From: an uncultured Clostridia bacterium | GTDB taxonomy: Bacteria; Bacillota; Clostridia; Oscillospirales; Acutalibacteraceae | Reading direction: 5' to 3' | Assembly: GCA_947627725.1 (NCBI GenBank) | Contig: CANQXE010000009.1 | Coordinates: forward strand, 1 to 64,000 | DNA: 64,000 nucleotides | Shown here: positions 43,576 to 51,810 of the stretch, piece after piece | How positions within the stretch are numbered: the first letter of the stretch is position 1 | Layout of the letters: every line of letters starts with the position of its first letter | Position numbers and translations under genes: made by a program | Notes under the pieces: model-generated | Told to the model about the DNA's origin: nothing | The model's database searches: none | The model's input: only the letters and a program-made list of their open reading frames with translations

Positions 43576-44679
43576 GTGGAAAAAATGTTAAATGTGTTTA
43601 TAGAAAAAAATATTAATCAAAATGGATTTCAAGAGTATCTTATCAAGTCTTTTTCGCCTACATTAAAGAACTATTATTCGAAATATAGTATTGAAACATA
43701 TAAAAGGTTAGTCAAAAAAGAAACTGAACAGCAAACGCTTCATACATTTATGGAGCAAGACTGCAATGATTTATTCGCATTTTGTAAACAAAACAATATT
43801 CCTATTATTGGATTAAAAGGGATATTTATTGAAAAACAATTTTGGAATCAGATGCGTTTCTATAATGATATTGATGTAATGATTTCAAAAAAAGACATAA
43901 AAAAGCTTTATGAATATTTTGCGGAAAAAGGCACTTATAGAGTTGTAAAAAAAAGAAGTCTTAATCCAATACAAAAACAACCGAGACTTTCCAGCATTTT
44001 AAATGTTAATTTAGAGAAAACACATCATATTGTATTGTGGAATGAGAATGATGAGTTAAACTTTAATGGAGTGAATCATATAGAAATCGAAATCCATGGT
44101 GTCTTTGATACATTTAAAATTGTTGACTTTAATGAAGAATGTATATTCAATGATAGAATTGCTTTTGAAAATTATTATGTTTTGAGTTCAGAAAGTCAAA
44201 TTTTGTTTTTGATATATCACGCAATTCAACATTTACCATATATTAGACATAATTTAAGAGAATTATTTGTAAAATTTGATCGCTTCATTGATGTAGCAAC
44301 GGTTATTCTTAATAGTAATATCAATTGGGACAAGTTTGTAACTTTATGTAAAATTCATTCAATGAGTCCATTATGTTCTTTTTACTTTAAAATGTTCAAG
44401 GAGATTTTTCCAAACCTTGTTCCCGATTCTATATTATTACAAATAGATTTATTAGCTAATCAAAGTGACTTCTATTGGAAAAAAATATATTTAAAACTCA
44501 TGACAATGAATTCTGTAGATTTAATTATTGGTAATTTTAAAGATTTTCAAGAAATCGAAGTTCCTTTTAATAATATAAAAAAATATATATTGCGGAACCA
44601 TTTTCATAACCCATATATATTGAAAATTGCTATGGAAATCTGGAAATATAAACTTAATAAAATAAATTCTAAACTTTAG
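43576..44679 (+). CDS. PF14907-type nucleotidyltransferase
   Basis: The 367-residue product starts at GTG 43576 after GGGAG. The nucleotidyltransferase core is GLKGIFIEKQFW then MRFYNDIDVMISKKD with the metal-binding Asp pair in DIDV. A long helical C-terminus follows. PF14907-like enzymes occur in natural-product and cell-surface clusters and transfer NMP to small molecules or peptides. Substrate unknown. Followed by a nucleotide-kinase-like gene. Confidence 0.75.
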   Translation: MEKMLNVFIEKNINQNGFQEYLIKSFSPTLKNYYSKYSIETYKRLVKKETEQQTLHTFMEQDCNDLFAFCKQNNIPIIGLKGIFIEKQFWNQMRFYNDIDVMISKKDIKKLYEYFAEKGTYRVVKKRSLNPIQKQPRLSSILNVNLEKTHHIVLWNENDELNFNGVNHIEIEIHGVFDTFKIVDFNEECIFNDRIAFENYYVLSSESQILFLIYHAIQHLPYIRHNLRELFVKFDRFIDVATVILNSNINWDKFVTLCKIHSMSPLCSFYFKMFKEIFPNLVPDSILLQIDLLANQSDFYWKKIYLKLMTMNSVDLIIGNFKDFQEIEVPFNNIKKYILRNHFHNPYILKIAMEIWKYKLNKINSKL

Positions 44680-44743
44680 AATTTATAGAACAATTTATAA
44701 AAAAATTACTGAAAAGAATTCAGTGCGAAAGTTGGTGGCTTAC

Positions 44744-45373
44744 ATGAAAAATTTTGTAGTAATTGAAGGTGTGTGTTGTAGTGGCAAAACGACATTTTGT
44801 AATTTATTGCAGGAGAGTTTAAACAAATTAGGATGGTGTACATACTATAATCATGGTGCGTTTACAGATACGGATATTGGAAATAATTTTAAACTGCAAT
44901 CTAAAAATATGAACTGGAATATAGGCGCAGTATATTATCTTGGTGATTTAATTTTAAATACGCAACAAATTATTCGACCTATGTTAAGGGAAACAATCGT
45001 TTTGCAAGATCGGTATATCGATTCAATCTCATCATTTGTTGCGGCATATGGTAAATATAGCAATGATTGCTGCAATATTGATAGTGTTATGAGCCATCTT
45101 CAAGAAAGTAATATGCTTTTAACTCCTATTATTACTGTTTATTGCGTACCTTCTTTGGATACTGTTATGGAAAGAATGAAATATGGTAGACATAATGATA
45201 TACATGATTATTATAGAAAAAATCCAGCTTTTTTAAAATTATTATATGAAGATATGGTAGAACGTAGCCAAAACACAAAAAATTGCTTAATTGTGCAAAC
45301 TGATTCTGCCAAAAGTATTAATGAAGCAATAAATGAAATCATAGATTTATTAAAGGAGAAGAACCTTACATAA
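44744..45373 (+). CDS. Thymidylate/deoxynucleoside kinase-like P-loop protein
   Basis: The 209-residue product has a P-loop GVCCSGKTTFCNLL, then LQDRYIDSISSF resembling the DR[YF]xxS motif of dTMP or deoxynucleoside kinases, and a lid with RMKYGRHND. ATG 44744 is preferred over GTG 44723 by GGTGG spacing. In this operon it may phosphorylate the precursor used by the nucleotidyltransferase. It is the last gene before a long non-coding stretch. Confidence 0.75.
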   Translation: MKNFVVIEGVCCSGKTTFCNLLQESLNKLGWCTYYNHGAFTDTDIGNNFKLQSKNMNWNIGAVYYLGDLILNTQQIIRPMLRETIVLQDRYIDSISSFVAAYGKYSNDCCNIDSVMSHLQESNMLLTPIITVYCVPSLDTVMERMKYGRHNDIHDYYRKNPAFLKLLYEDMVERSQNTKNCLIVQTDSAKSINEAINEIIDLLKEKNLT

Positions 45374-46218
45374 AACATATAGTTATGATTGTTGGTTGAG
45401 ACTCTCTTATATCGTAGGGCATTCGAAATAATGCTTGTCAAACCAATCTAGAATAAATATAACCGCATAACACCTATAGAATTCGAAAGCCATTTTGACA
45501 TATTGAAAATAATACAGTATGTGATGGTTTGATTGTTTTTTTAATAATATATCTCAATCCACCATAGTATATTAGTTTAATTTAATGATAACATAGTTAC
45601 AAGCTAATTTAAAAATGTACAAGTATATGATATGCAACTACAAGGGACAGTATTCTGTGTTGTAAACTGGAAAAACAAGTTTGTTTTAATTAATAAACGT
45701 GGGTTTCTTGAAACTATTAAGGTATTCAGTATAATATGATGGCACACGATATAAAATTGTAGATAAAGATCCACGAGATTTAAAAATTTGATACATAGAG
45801 CAAACAAGCCGAAAGAATTAATGGATTTAATCCGTTGATTTCTTTCGGCATTTTTTATTTATTTATATTCGACAATTACTAATGTGAATAAAAAAATTTA
45901 TAGCGAATACAATATTATATAACAGTAAATTACAAATACTACCAATTAGATATATAAATATCAAAACTAATACATAAGAGGAGAATTTATTTCGATTAAT
46001 TTCTTACATAAAATATTTTAATATAGAAAGTAAAAATAACAATTTGTATTCTGTCGCATTCTTGTGTCGGTTTATAAACTAATTTCAACAGCAAAAAAGA
46101 ACTTTGGTGAAATCCCAATAAAAAAAGGGATGAAGATTAAGTGGCAGCCGTATATGGCTGAGTATCCATAACCTATCTGTTAATTGTCATCAGGATTTTT
46201 AACAGAAAGGAAAAACAA
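45374..46218. other. Non-coding junction with weak structure
   Basis: I find no real gene. A TTGAAA...TATAAT pair (45708-45735, 16-base spacer) could be a promoter without a visible gene. A terminator lies at 45808-45858. Before the sigma-like gene there are small hairpins (AGCC/GGCT near 46145, CTGTTAA/TTAACAG near 46179-46206) and a GGTGAAATCCC motif. This is probably the right edge of the inserted cargo. Confidence 0.5.
45808..45858 (+). terminator. Intrinsic terminator
   Basis: GCCGAAAGAA (45808-45817) and TTCTTTCGGC (45840-45849) pair, with an inner AATGGATTTAATCCGTT helix, followed by ATTTTTTATTT. Confidence 0.75.
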
Positions 46219-46680
46219 ATGGATAGCAAAAAAAGTATTGTAAGAGTATATAACACTATTACAGGGATTTATGAGGAAATAGAAGTTTCTGAAACAATAG
46301 CTTCAATATTAAACAAATATGACAGAAAAGAAAGATATCTAACTGAAGATTTAAAAGTTGAGCAGCCAATCAAGAAAAAAGATGGAACAACCTTTTATAG
46401 ACCGAGCCGCGAAATTTCTTTAAATCTAATCGAAGATGAATCAGAAATAGAATTCGCCGCTTTTTATGATTTACAGGAGGTCGCAACATTACATATCGAT
46501 CTTGAAAAAGCGTTTCACCAACTTACAACAGAAGAAAAAGAAATAGTTCAACTTCTATATTATCAGGACAAAACACAAAAGAGCATAAGTAAAAAAATGT
46601 GCGTTACACAGCAAATGATTAACAAAAGAAATAAGAAAATTTTAAAAAAATTAAAGTTTTTTCTTGAAAATGGTTGTTAA
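46219..46680 (+). CDS. Sigma-70 region-4-like ICE regulator
   Basis: The 153-residue product has a C-terminal sigma region 4 helix-turn-helix (FHQLTTEEKEIVQLLYYQ, then QKSISKKMCVTQQMINKRNK). The N-terminal half has only a small strand-rich domain. Proteins of this kind precede the recombinase in many Firmicutes ICEs and control excision or transfer. AGAAAGGA lies upstream. The gene is flanked on both sides by structured non-coding DNA. Confidence 0.75.
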   Translation: MDSKKSIVRVYNTITGIYEEIEVSETIASILNKYDRKERYLTEDLKVEQPIKKKDGTTFYRPSREISLNLIEDESEIEFAAFYDLQEVATLHIDLEKAFHQLTTEEKEIVQLLYYQDKTQKSISKKMCVTQQMINKRNKKILKKLKFFLENGC

Positions 46681-46753
46681 GCAAGGGTAGTTAACGGCAA
46701 AGAAAGTGAGGAGATTTTTATCTCTTCACTGTTCTTTGACAATTGAATATACG

Positions 46754-46907
46754 ATATAACAAATACATTGCTTAGTATTCCGAGCTGTCAAAGGTAAAAG
46801 ACAACGGCGACGACGAACTGAGTGATAATGATACTTCCGCAAAGCGGGCCGCGCGAAGGGGCTGGTGAGATTCCAATGAAGGTCAATGCCATGACCGTTT
46901 GTTATAT
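46754..46907 (+). ncRNA. Candidate structured RNA closed by a long-range stem
   Basis: ATATAACAAA (46754-46763) and TTTGTTATAT (46898-46907) are perfectly complementary and enclose about 130 bases with hairpins CCGC-AAA-GCGG (near 46839) and GGTCA/TGACC (46881-46896). It lies between the sigma-like gene and a small ORF with no ORF of its own. I cannot name a known RNA family. Confidence 0.45.
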
Positions 46908-47020
46908 ACCCAAAAATCAGGGGTGTCGTGGACAAATATGATTAACTATTAATTATACGCAAAACAACAAACAGTGCAGATAGTTGATACTGCACTGTTC
47001 TATATATAAAGGAGTAAAGT

Positions 47021-47191
47021 ATGAGTCACGATATTAATAATTTGCAATTTGAAACAAGAAAAGTTTCAGGCTGTAATGTTCGTGTGTTTTTTACAGAAAA
47101 AGAAAATCCCGAAATCAAGCACTATGTGTTAAATAACTTACTTGATGTGTTTGAAAAAAGAAATAATTTATGTGGAGATTGTTTAATTTAA
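47021..47191 (+). CDS. Small conserved-type ORF before the recombinase
   Basis: The 56-residue product begins MSHDINNLQFETRKVSG with AAAGGAG upstream, has CNVRVFFTEKENPEI and ends CGDCLI with a Cys-x-x-Cys. The size and position just before the recombinase fit the small accessory proteins seen there in Tn4451-like elements. I could not tie it to a named family. It may be a recombination directionality helper. Confidence 0.55.
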   Translation: MSHDINNLQFETRKVSGCNVRVFFTEKENPEIKHYVLNNLLDVFEKRNNLCGDCLI

Positions 47192-47320
47192 TTTCTTATT
47201 CGCTGGACGACCGTACACACATATTATATAATAAGTATAGGATATATGAATCCGTGTACCTTGAAAAGTGAATAAGTACAGTCCCACATTTTAAACAACA
47301 GAGAATGTGAGGACGATTAA

Positions 47321-48928
47321 ATGAAACGAGTTTATTGCTTATACAGAGTATCCACTAAAGGACAAGTTGATAAAGATGATATACCTATGCAGAAAACTGC
47401 TTGCCACGAATTCGCCGAAAGACAAAATGAGTGGGTTATTACAAAAGAGTTTTTTGAAAAAGGAGTATCAGGATATAAGGTATCCGCTGAAGATAGAGAT
47501 GCCATTCAGGACATTAAGTCGGCAGCAGAAAACAAGGAATTTGACATACTTCTTGTTTTTATGTTTGACAGACTTGGCAGAAGGCAAAACGAAACACCTT
47601 TTGTAGTTGAATGGTTTAATCAGCAAGGCATTGAAGTCTGGAGTACACAGGAAGGTCAGCAGAGATTTGAAAGCGAAGCTGATTATCTTATTAACTTTAT
47701 GCGTTTCTGGCAGGCTAACGGCGAAAGCCGTAAGACCTCTACTCGTGTAAAAACACGATTGAGTCAGTTAACTGCTGAGGGCGTATACACAGGCGGTGCA
47801 ACACCATACGGATATAAACTTATTCCAAGTGGGAACTTTAATAAGCGTGGTAAAGAGTTAAAGGATATTGTTATTGAAGAAGATGAGGCCAAAATAGTAC
47901 AACTGATTTTTGAGAAAACATTAAAAGAAGGAATCGGATCGTACCAAATGGCTGATTTATTAAATAACAAACAACTGCGGACACATAACGGCAGTAAGTT
48001 CCAATCCAATACGATTAACCGAATTTTAAAAAACCGTATATACTGTGGTTACTTTATATCAGGTGAAACTGTATCACCACATTTGCCACACATACAGATT
48101 ATTGATGAACATATTTTTAATCAGGTGCAAAGAATTCTGAAACAGCGTTCAACAAAAAATGATGAGAAACAGCAGATAGCCAAAACAACAAGAGGCAGCA
48201 CATTATTATCAGGAAATGTATATTGTGCGCATTGTGGCGGTAAAATGATTTCAGCCAGCCACATTGATAAATATACAAGGAAAGACGGTTCATTATATGA
48301 ATCAAGACGAACACGATATATGTGCTGCAACAGAACACGAAAAGGCAACTGCAAAGATGCACAGTCCGTTTATTCTGCTGAAAAGGTTGATAAGGTTGTT
48401 GAGGCAGTAGTTCTTGAATATTTATCAAGAATAAAAGAAACGCCTAAAAGTATAGCTGTAGAAAAAAGATATCAGACTGAACTGCAATCTTTACGAAAGA
48501 AAGTCAGAGAACTCAAAGCTGAAAACGAAAATTACAAAAAGCAGCTTGTAGAGTTATCAAGTGAAATTGCAAATGCTCTTATGGGTGAGAGTAAGTTCAC
48601 CCCAGATATGTTATCAAATGCAATTGAAAATACAAAGCAAAAGATAACACAAAATGCCGAGTTAATTTCACAGTATGAACTGCAAATCGGAGATCAGCAA
48701 AGTGCAGTTGATAATCTTGATTATTACTATGATACTTTTAGAAGCTGGGCGGATGAATATCAATATGCTACAAGAGAGCAAAAGAAAATGATTATCTGCA
48801 ACTTGATTAAAGAAGTTCGCATAGGTAAGGGATATGAGATAGACATAGTATTTGATATGAACTATAAACAATTCCTTATAAGCGAACACGAAAACACACA
48901 ACCGATTGAGTTAAAAATCGCTGTTTAA
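47321..48928 (+). CDS. Large serine recombinase
   Basis: This 535-residue site-specific recombinase integrates and excises the element. The N-terminal resolvase domain has the catalytic Ser in YRVSTKGQ, and VFMFDRLGRRQNET is the conserved loop. Then come the recombinase domain (TPYGYKLIP-like), a zinc ribbon (YCAHCGGKM and CCNRTRKGNC) and a C-terminal coiled coil (QSLRKKVRELKAENENYKKQ). Full length and intact. It lies 60 bases from the tRNA fragment that marks the element end. Confidence 0.95.
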   Translation: MKRVYCLYRVSTKGQVDKDDIPMQKTACHEFAERQNEWVITKEFFEKGVSGYKVSAEDRDAIQDIKSAAENKEFDILLVFMFDRLGRRQNETPFVVEWFNQQGIEVWSTQEGQQRFESEADYLINFMRFWQANGESRKTSTRVKTRLSQLTAEGVYTGGATPYGYKLIPSGNFNKRGKELKDIVIEEDEAKIVQLIFEKTLKEGIGSYQMADLLNNKQLRTHNGSKFQSNTINRILKNRIYCGYFISGETVSPHLPHIQIIDEHIFNQVQRILKQRSTKNDEKQQIAKTTRGSTLLSGNVYCAHCGGKMISASHIDKYTRKDGSLYESRRTRYMCCNRTRKGNCKDAQSVYSAEKVDKVVEAVVLEYLSRIKETPKSIAVEKRYQTELQSLRKKVRELKAENENYKKQLVELSSEIANALMGESKFTPDMLSNAIENTKQKITQNAELISQYELQIGDQQSAVDNLDYYYDTFRSWADEYQYATREQKKMIICNLIKEVRIGKGYEIDIVFDMNYKQFLISEHENTQPIELKIAV

Positions 48929-48953
48929 TGCGAAAAAACAGCGATTTTCTTTA
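48913..48953 (+). terminator. Terminator overlapping the recombinase stop
   Basis: AAAAATCGCTGTTT pairs with AAACAGCGATTTT, followed by CTTT. The hairpin begins within the last codons of the recombinase gene. Confidence 0.7.
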
Positions 48954-48988
48954 CCGAACATTTTCTGGTGTTTAACACGACACTATGG

Positions 48989-49044
48989 AGAGCATGCGGC
49001 TGTTAACCGCAGGGTCGTTGGTTCGAGTCCAACTTGGGGAGCCA
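48989..49044 (+). other. 3' fragment of tRNA-Asn, ICE attachment end
   Basis: The sequence from AGAGCATGCGG through the anticodon loop CTGTTAACC (anticodon GTT) to GTTCGAGTCC and GGGGAGCCA is the 3' two-thirds of a tRNA-Asn, with CCA. The 5' acceptor strand and D-arm are absent and replaced by unrelated bases. It therefore cannot fold as a tRNA, and represents the junction made when the element inserted in tRNA-Asn. Confidence 0.75.
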
Positions 49045-49050
49045 AGAGAG

Positions 49051-49083
49051 AGCCTCGTAACATCTGTTGCGAGGCTTTTTTAT
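49051..49083 (+). terminator. tRNA-type terminator
   Basis: AGCCTCG (49051-49057) and CGAGGCT (49070-49076) pair, followed by TTTTTT. It was presumably the terminator of the intact tRNA gene. Confidence 0.85.
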
Positions 49084-49254
49084 ACCCAAAAATTAAAATT
49101 AAATATCGGGACTTTACTTTATTCTTTTCAAAATAATAAGGCGTGTAATGTTGAAATACTTCATCATTGCACTCTTTATTTTCTATTCAATTTTTCCTTA
49201 TAGTTCATTATCGCATATTTTTTCTTTCTTATTGACTTTTAATAGTTAATCTGC

Positions 49255-49283
49255 TTGACAAAAAGGAAAATTTGTTTTATACT
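49255..49283 (+). promoter_or_regulatory. Sigma-A-type promoter for the lic-like operon
   Basis: TTGACA (49255-49260) and TATACT (49278-49283) have a 17-base spacer. Both hexamers are close to consensus, 31 bases before the start codon at 49314. Confidence 0.8.
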
Positions 49284-49313
49284 GTGTTCACGAAAAATCG
49301 AAGGTAGATGTTT

Positions 49314-51077
49314 ATGAACATACAAGAATATGATGTTTTGAACGCGTTATTTCTAAACCATTATGTCAATCAAAGAGTTTTATCTGAACATTGCGGTCAT
49401 TCACTTGGTGCAGTAAACCGCTCCATAAAAACTCTTATAGCAAAGGGATATTTAGATGAAAATATTCAGTTGACAGACACAGCAAAAAATGAAATAATCT
49501 GCAAAGCACCTAAAAACGCCATAATTTTAGCAGCCGGATTTGGAATGAGAATGGCACCAATAAACATGGAACTTCCGAAAGCATTTCTCGAAGTTGACTC
49601 TCAGCCGCTTATAGAAAGAATAATTAATCAACTACACGAAGTCGGTATCAAGGATATTTACATAGTTGTCGGATTTATGAAAGAGCATTTTGATTATTTA
49701 ATTGATAAGTATGGCGTCAATCTAATTATCAACACTCGTTATTCCCAATGTAATAATTTGTATTCGTTAAAACTTGTTCTTGACAAACTATCAAATACAT
49801 ATATAATTCCAAGCGATGTATGGTGCGGCACAAACCCTTTTAGAAAGCATGAGCTTTATTCATGGTATATGGTGAGTGATCTTGTTGATAATGAAAGCGA
49901 GGTTCGTGTTAACCGGAAGAAGGAGCTTGTCCGTATTAAAGAGGAAAACGGCGGAAATGCAATGATCGGAATTTCCTACTTGCTTGAGGAACAGTCAAAT
50001 CAGGTAAGGCAGGCAGTAAATAAACTTGTGGAGAGCAGGAGATATGAAAAAGCATTTTGGGAAGAAGCTCTATATAAGAATAATAAAATGATTTTAGCGG
50101 CAAGAGTAGTTCGTTCCTCTGACAATGTAGAAATAAACACCTATGAACAGCTGCGTGAAATAGATAGTAACTCAAAGCAGCTAAAATCCAAAGCTATTTC
50201 GATTGCCGCTCATACATTGAATGTAAATACTGAAAATATTACTGATATTGCCGCTTTGAAAAACGGAATGACAAACCGCTCTTTTTTATTTAACTGCAAA
50301 GGTAAAAAATATATTATGCGGATACCCGGAGAAGGAACGGACAAGCTGGTAAACCGTGCACAGGAGGCAGCGGTTTATCAATTGATAAATGGAAAAGGTA
50401 TATGTGACAATGTTATATATATTAACCCGCAAAACGGCTACAAAATTACCGAGTATATCGAAAACGCAAAAGTCTGCGATCCGTTTAATAAAAATGATGT
50501 AATAAAATGTATGAATAAATTAAAGCGGTTTCACTCAATGAAACTGAAAGTCAGTCATGAATTTGATTTATTCAGCATGATTGAATTTTATGAATCCCTG
50601 AGGGGAACTTTTTCGTGTTATCGGGATTATGAGGATACAAAAAAGAACGTTTTATCCTTAAAAAATTTTATTAATAAGGTACAATCTGATAAAGTTCTTT
50701 CCCATATTGATGCAGTTTGTGATAATTTTTTGTTCACAAAAGATGAAAACGGAAGCGAGGATATTAAACTTATTGATTGGGAGTATGCCGGTATGCAGGA
50801 CCCCCATGTTGATATTGCAATGTTTTGTATTTATGCAATGTATAATAGAGAGCAAATTGATGAACTGATTCATATTTATCTTCGTGAAGATTTTAATGAA
50901 ATGCTCAAGCTGAAAATTTACTGTTATATTTCTGTTTGCGGACTCTTATGGAGCAATTGGTGCGAATATAAACGGACATTGGGAGTGGAGTTCGGCGAAT
51001 ACGCACTTCGTCAATACCGATATGCCAAGGACTATTATAAAATAGCGAATGAAATAATGGAGGAAAAAGGAATTTAA
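49314..51077 (+). CDS. HTH + nucleotidyltransferase + choline kinase fusion (LicC-LicA type)
   Basis: The 587-residue product has a short winged-helix-like region (LNHYVNQRVLSEHCG, about residues 10-60). A sugar/choline-phosphate nucleotidyltransferase follows (AIILAAGFGMRMAP, ELPKAFLEVDS). A choline-kinase domain comes last, with SHIDAVCDNFLF and the metal-binding LIDWEYAG. Enzymes of this set phosphorylate choline and load it on CDP for attachment to surface glycans. ATG 49314 gives better spacing from GAAGGTAG than ATG 49308. It overlaps the next gene by one base. Confidence 0.85.
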   Translation: MNIQEYDVLNALFLNHYVNQRVLSEHCGHSLGAVNRSIKTLIAKGYLDENIQLTDTAKNEIICKAPKNAIILAAGFGMRMAPINMELPKAFLEVDSQPLIERIINQLHEVGIKDIYIVVGFMKEHFDYLIDKYGVNLIINTRYSQCNNLYSLKLVLDKLSNTYIIPSDVWCGTNPFRKHELYSWYMVSDLVDNESEVRVNRKKELVRIKEENGGNAMIGISYLLEEQSNQVRQAVNKLVESRRYEKAFWEEALYKNNKMILAARVVRSSDNVEINTYEQLREIDSNSKQLKSKAISIAAHTLNVNTENITDIAALKNGMTNRSFLFNCKGKKYIMRIPGEGTDKLVNRAQEAAVYQLINGKGICDNVIYINPQNGYKITEYIENAKVCDPFNKNDVIKCMNKLKRFHSMKLKVSHEFDLFSMIEFYESLRGTFSCYRDYEDTKKNVLSLKNFINKVQSDKVLSHIDAVCDNFLFTKDENGSEDIKLIDWEYAGMQDPHVDIAMFCIYAMYNREQIDELIHIYLREDFNEMLKLKIYCYISVCGLLWSNWCEYKRTLGVEFGEYALRQYRYAKDYYKIANEIMEEKGI

Positions 51078-51781
51078 TGTATCAAATAAAACAAGCAATT
51101 ATTATTGCTGCCGGTAAAGGCAACAGGTTAAGACCTGTTACCGACTCTACACCAAAACCGCTTGTCAAAGTCAATGGAGTAAGAATGATAGATACTATTA
51201 TTAAGGGACTGCACGCTAATAATATTAATAAAATATATATTGTTGTCGGTTATCTAAAAGAGCAATTTTACAATCTTGAGCAGGAATATGAGGGAGTTAA
51301 AATAATTGATAATCCTTATTATGATACCTGCAATAATATTTCCTCATTATATGTCGCAAGAGAATACATAGATGATGTAATAATTTTAGACGGTGATCAA
51401 ATAATTTCAAATGTTGATGTACTTTCAAGAGAATTTAAAATGAGCGGTTATAACGCTATATGGACCGACAATCAAACAGATGAGTGGCTTATGACTGTTG
51501 AGAATGGTGTTGTGACAAATTGCTCAAGGAACGGCGGTGCACACGGCTGGCAGTTATATGGCATTTCGCGCTGGAACAGTGAAGACGGTAAAAAGTTGCG
51601 TCGCCATTTGGAAATAGAATTTGAGGAAAAGAAAAACCATCAAATATATTGGGATGATGTTGTAATGTTTTGCTATTTTAATGATTATAAATTAGGAATA
51701 CATGAAATGAAAAAGGGCGATGTGGTTGAAATAGATTCCCTTAAAGACCTGTCATCATTGGATTCAAGTTATATTCAATAA
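51077..51781 (+). CDS. licC: Choline-phosphate cytidylyltransferase-like (LicC)
   Basis: The 234-residue product has the nucleotidyltransferase signature IIIAAGKGNRLRPVT with the activating Lys in TPKPLVKVNG. The Mg-binding region reads ILDGDQIIS. It should make CDP-choline from phosphocholine. A second, shorter cytidylyltransferase beside a fused one is unusual. Start and stop overlap with neighbours show tight coupling. Confidence 0.85.
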   Translation: MYQIKQAIIIAAGKGNRLRPVTDSTPKPLVKVNGVRMIDTIIKGLHANNINKIYIVVGYLKEQFYNLEQEYEGVKIIDNPYYDTCNNISSLYVAREYIDDVIILDGDQIISNVDVLSREFKMSGYNAIWTDNQTDEWLMTVENGVVTNCSRNGGAHGWQLYGISRWNSEDGKKLRRHLEIEFEEKKNHQIYWDDVVMFCYFNDYKLGIHEMKKGDVVEIDSLKDLSSLDSSYIQ

Positions 51782-51810
51782 AAATGTAAATTTCGGGAGG
51801 AATAATCAAA

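Noticed and set aside
36022-45373. Lasso or lanthipeptide gene cluster
   Set aside because: No cyclase, leader peptidase or lanthionine synthetase genes; the only peptide precursor is AgrD-type.
45604-45807. Minus-strand ORF in the cargo right edge
   Set aside because: No ribosome site, low complexity, and no recognisable protein features.
46100-46130. GGTGAAATCCC looks like part of a cobalamin riboswitch
   Set aside because: The remaining B12-box bases and the surrounding paired regions are missing, and the downstream gene is a sigma-like regulator.
48960-49044. Complete tRNA-Asn gene
   Set aside because: No 5' acceptor strand or D-arm to pair with TTGGGGA; only the 3' part is present.
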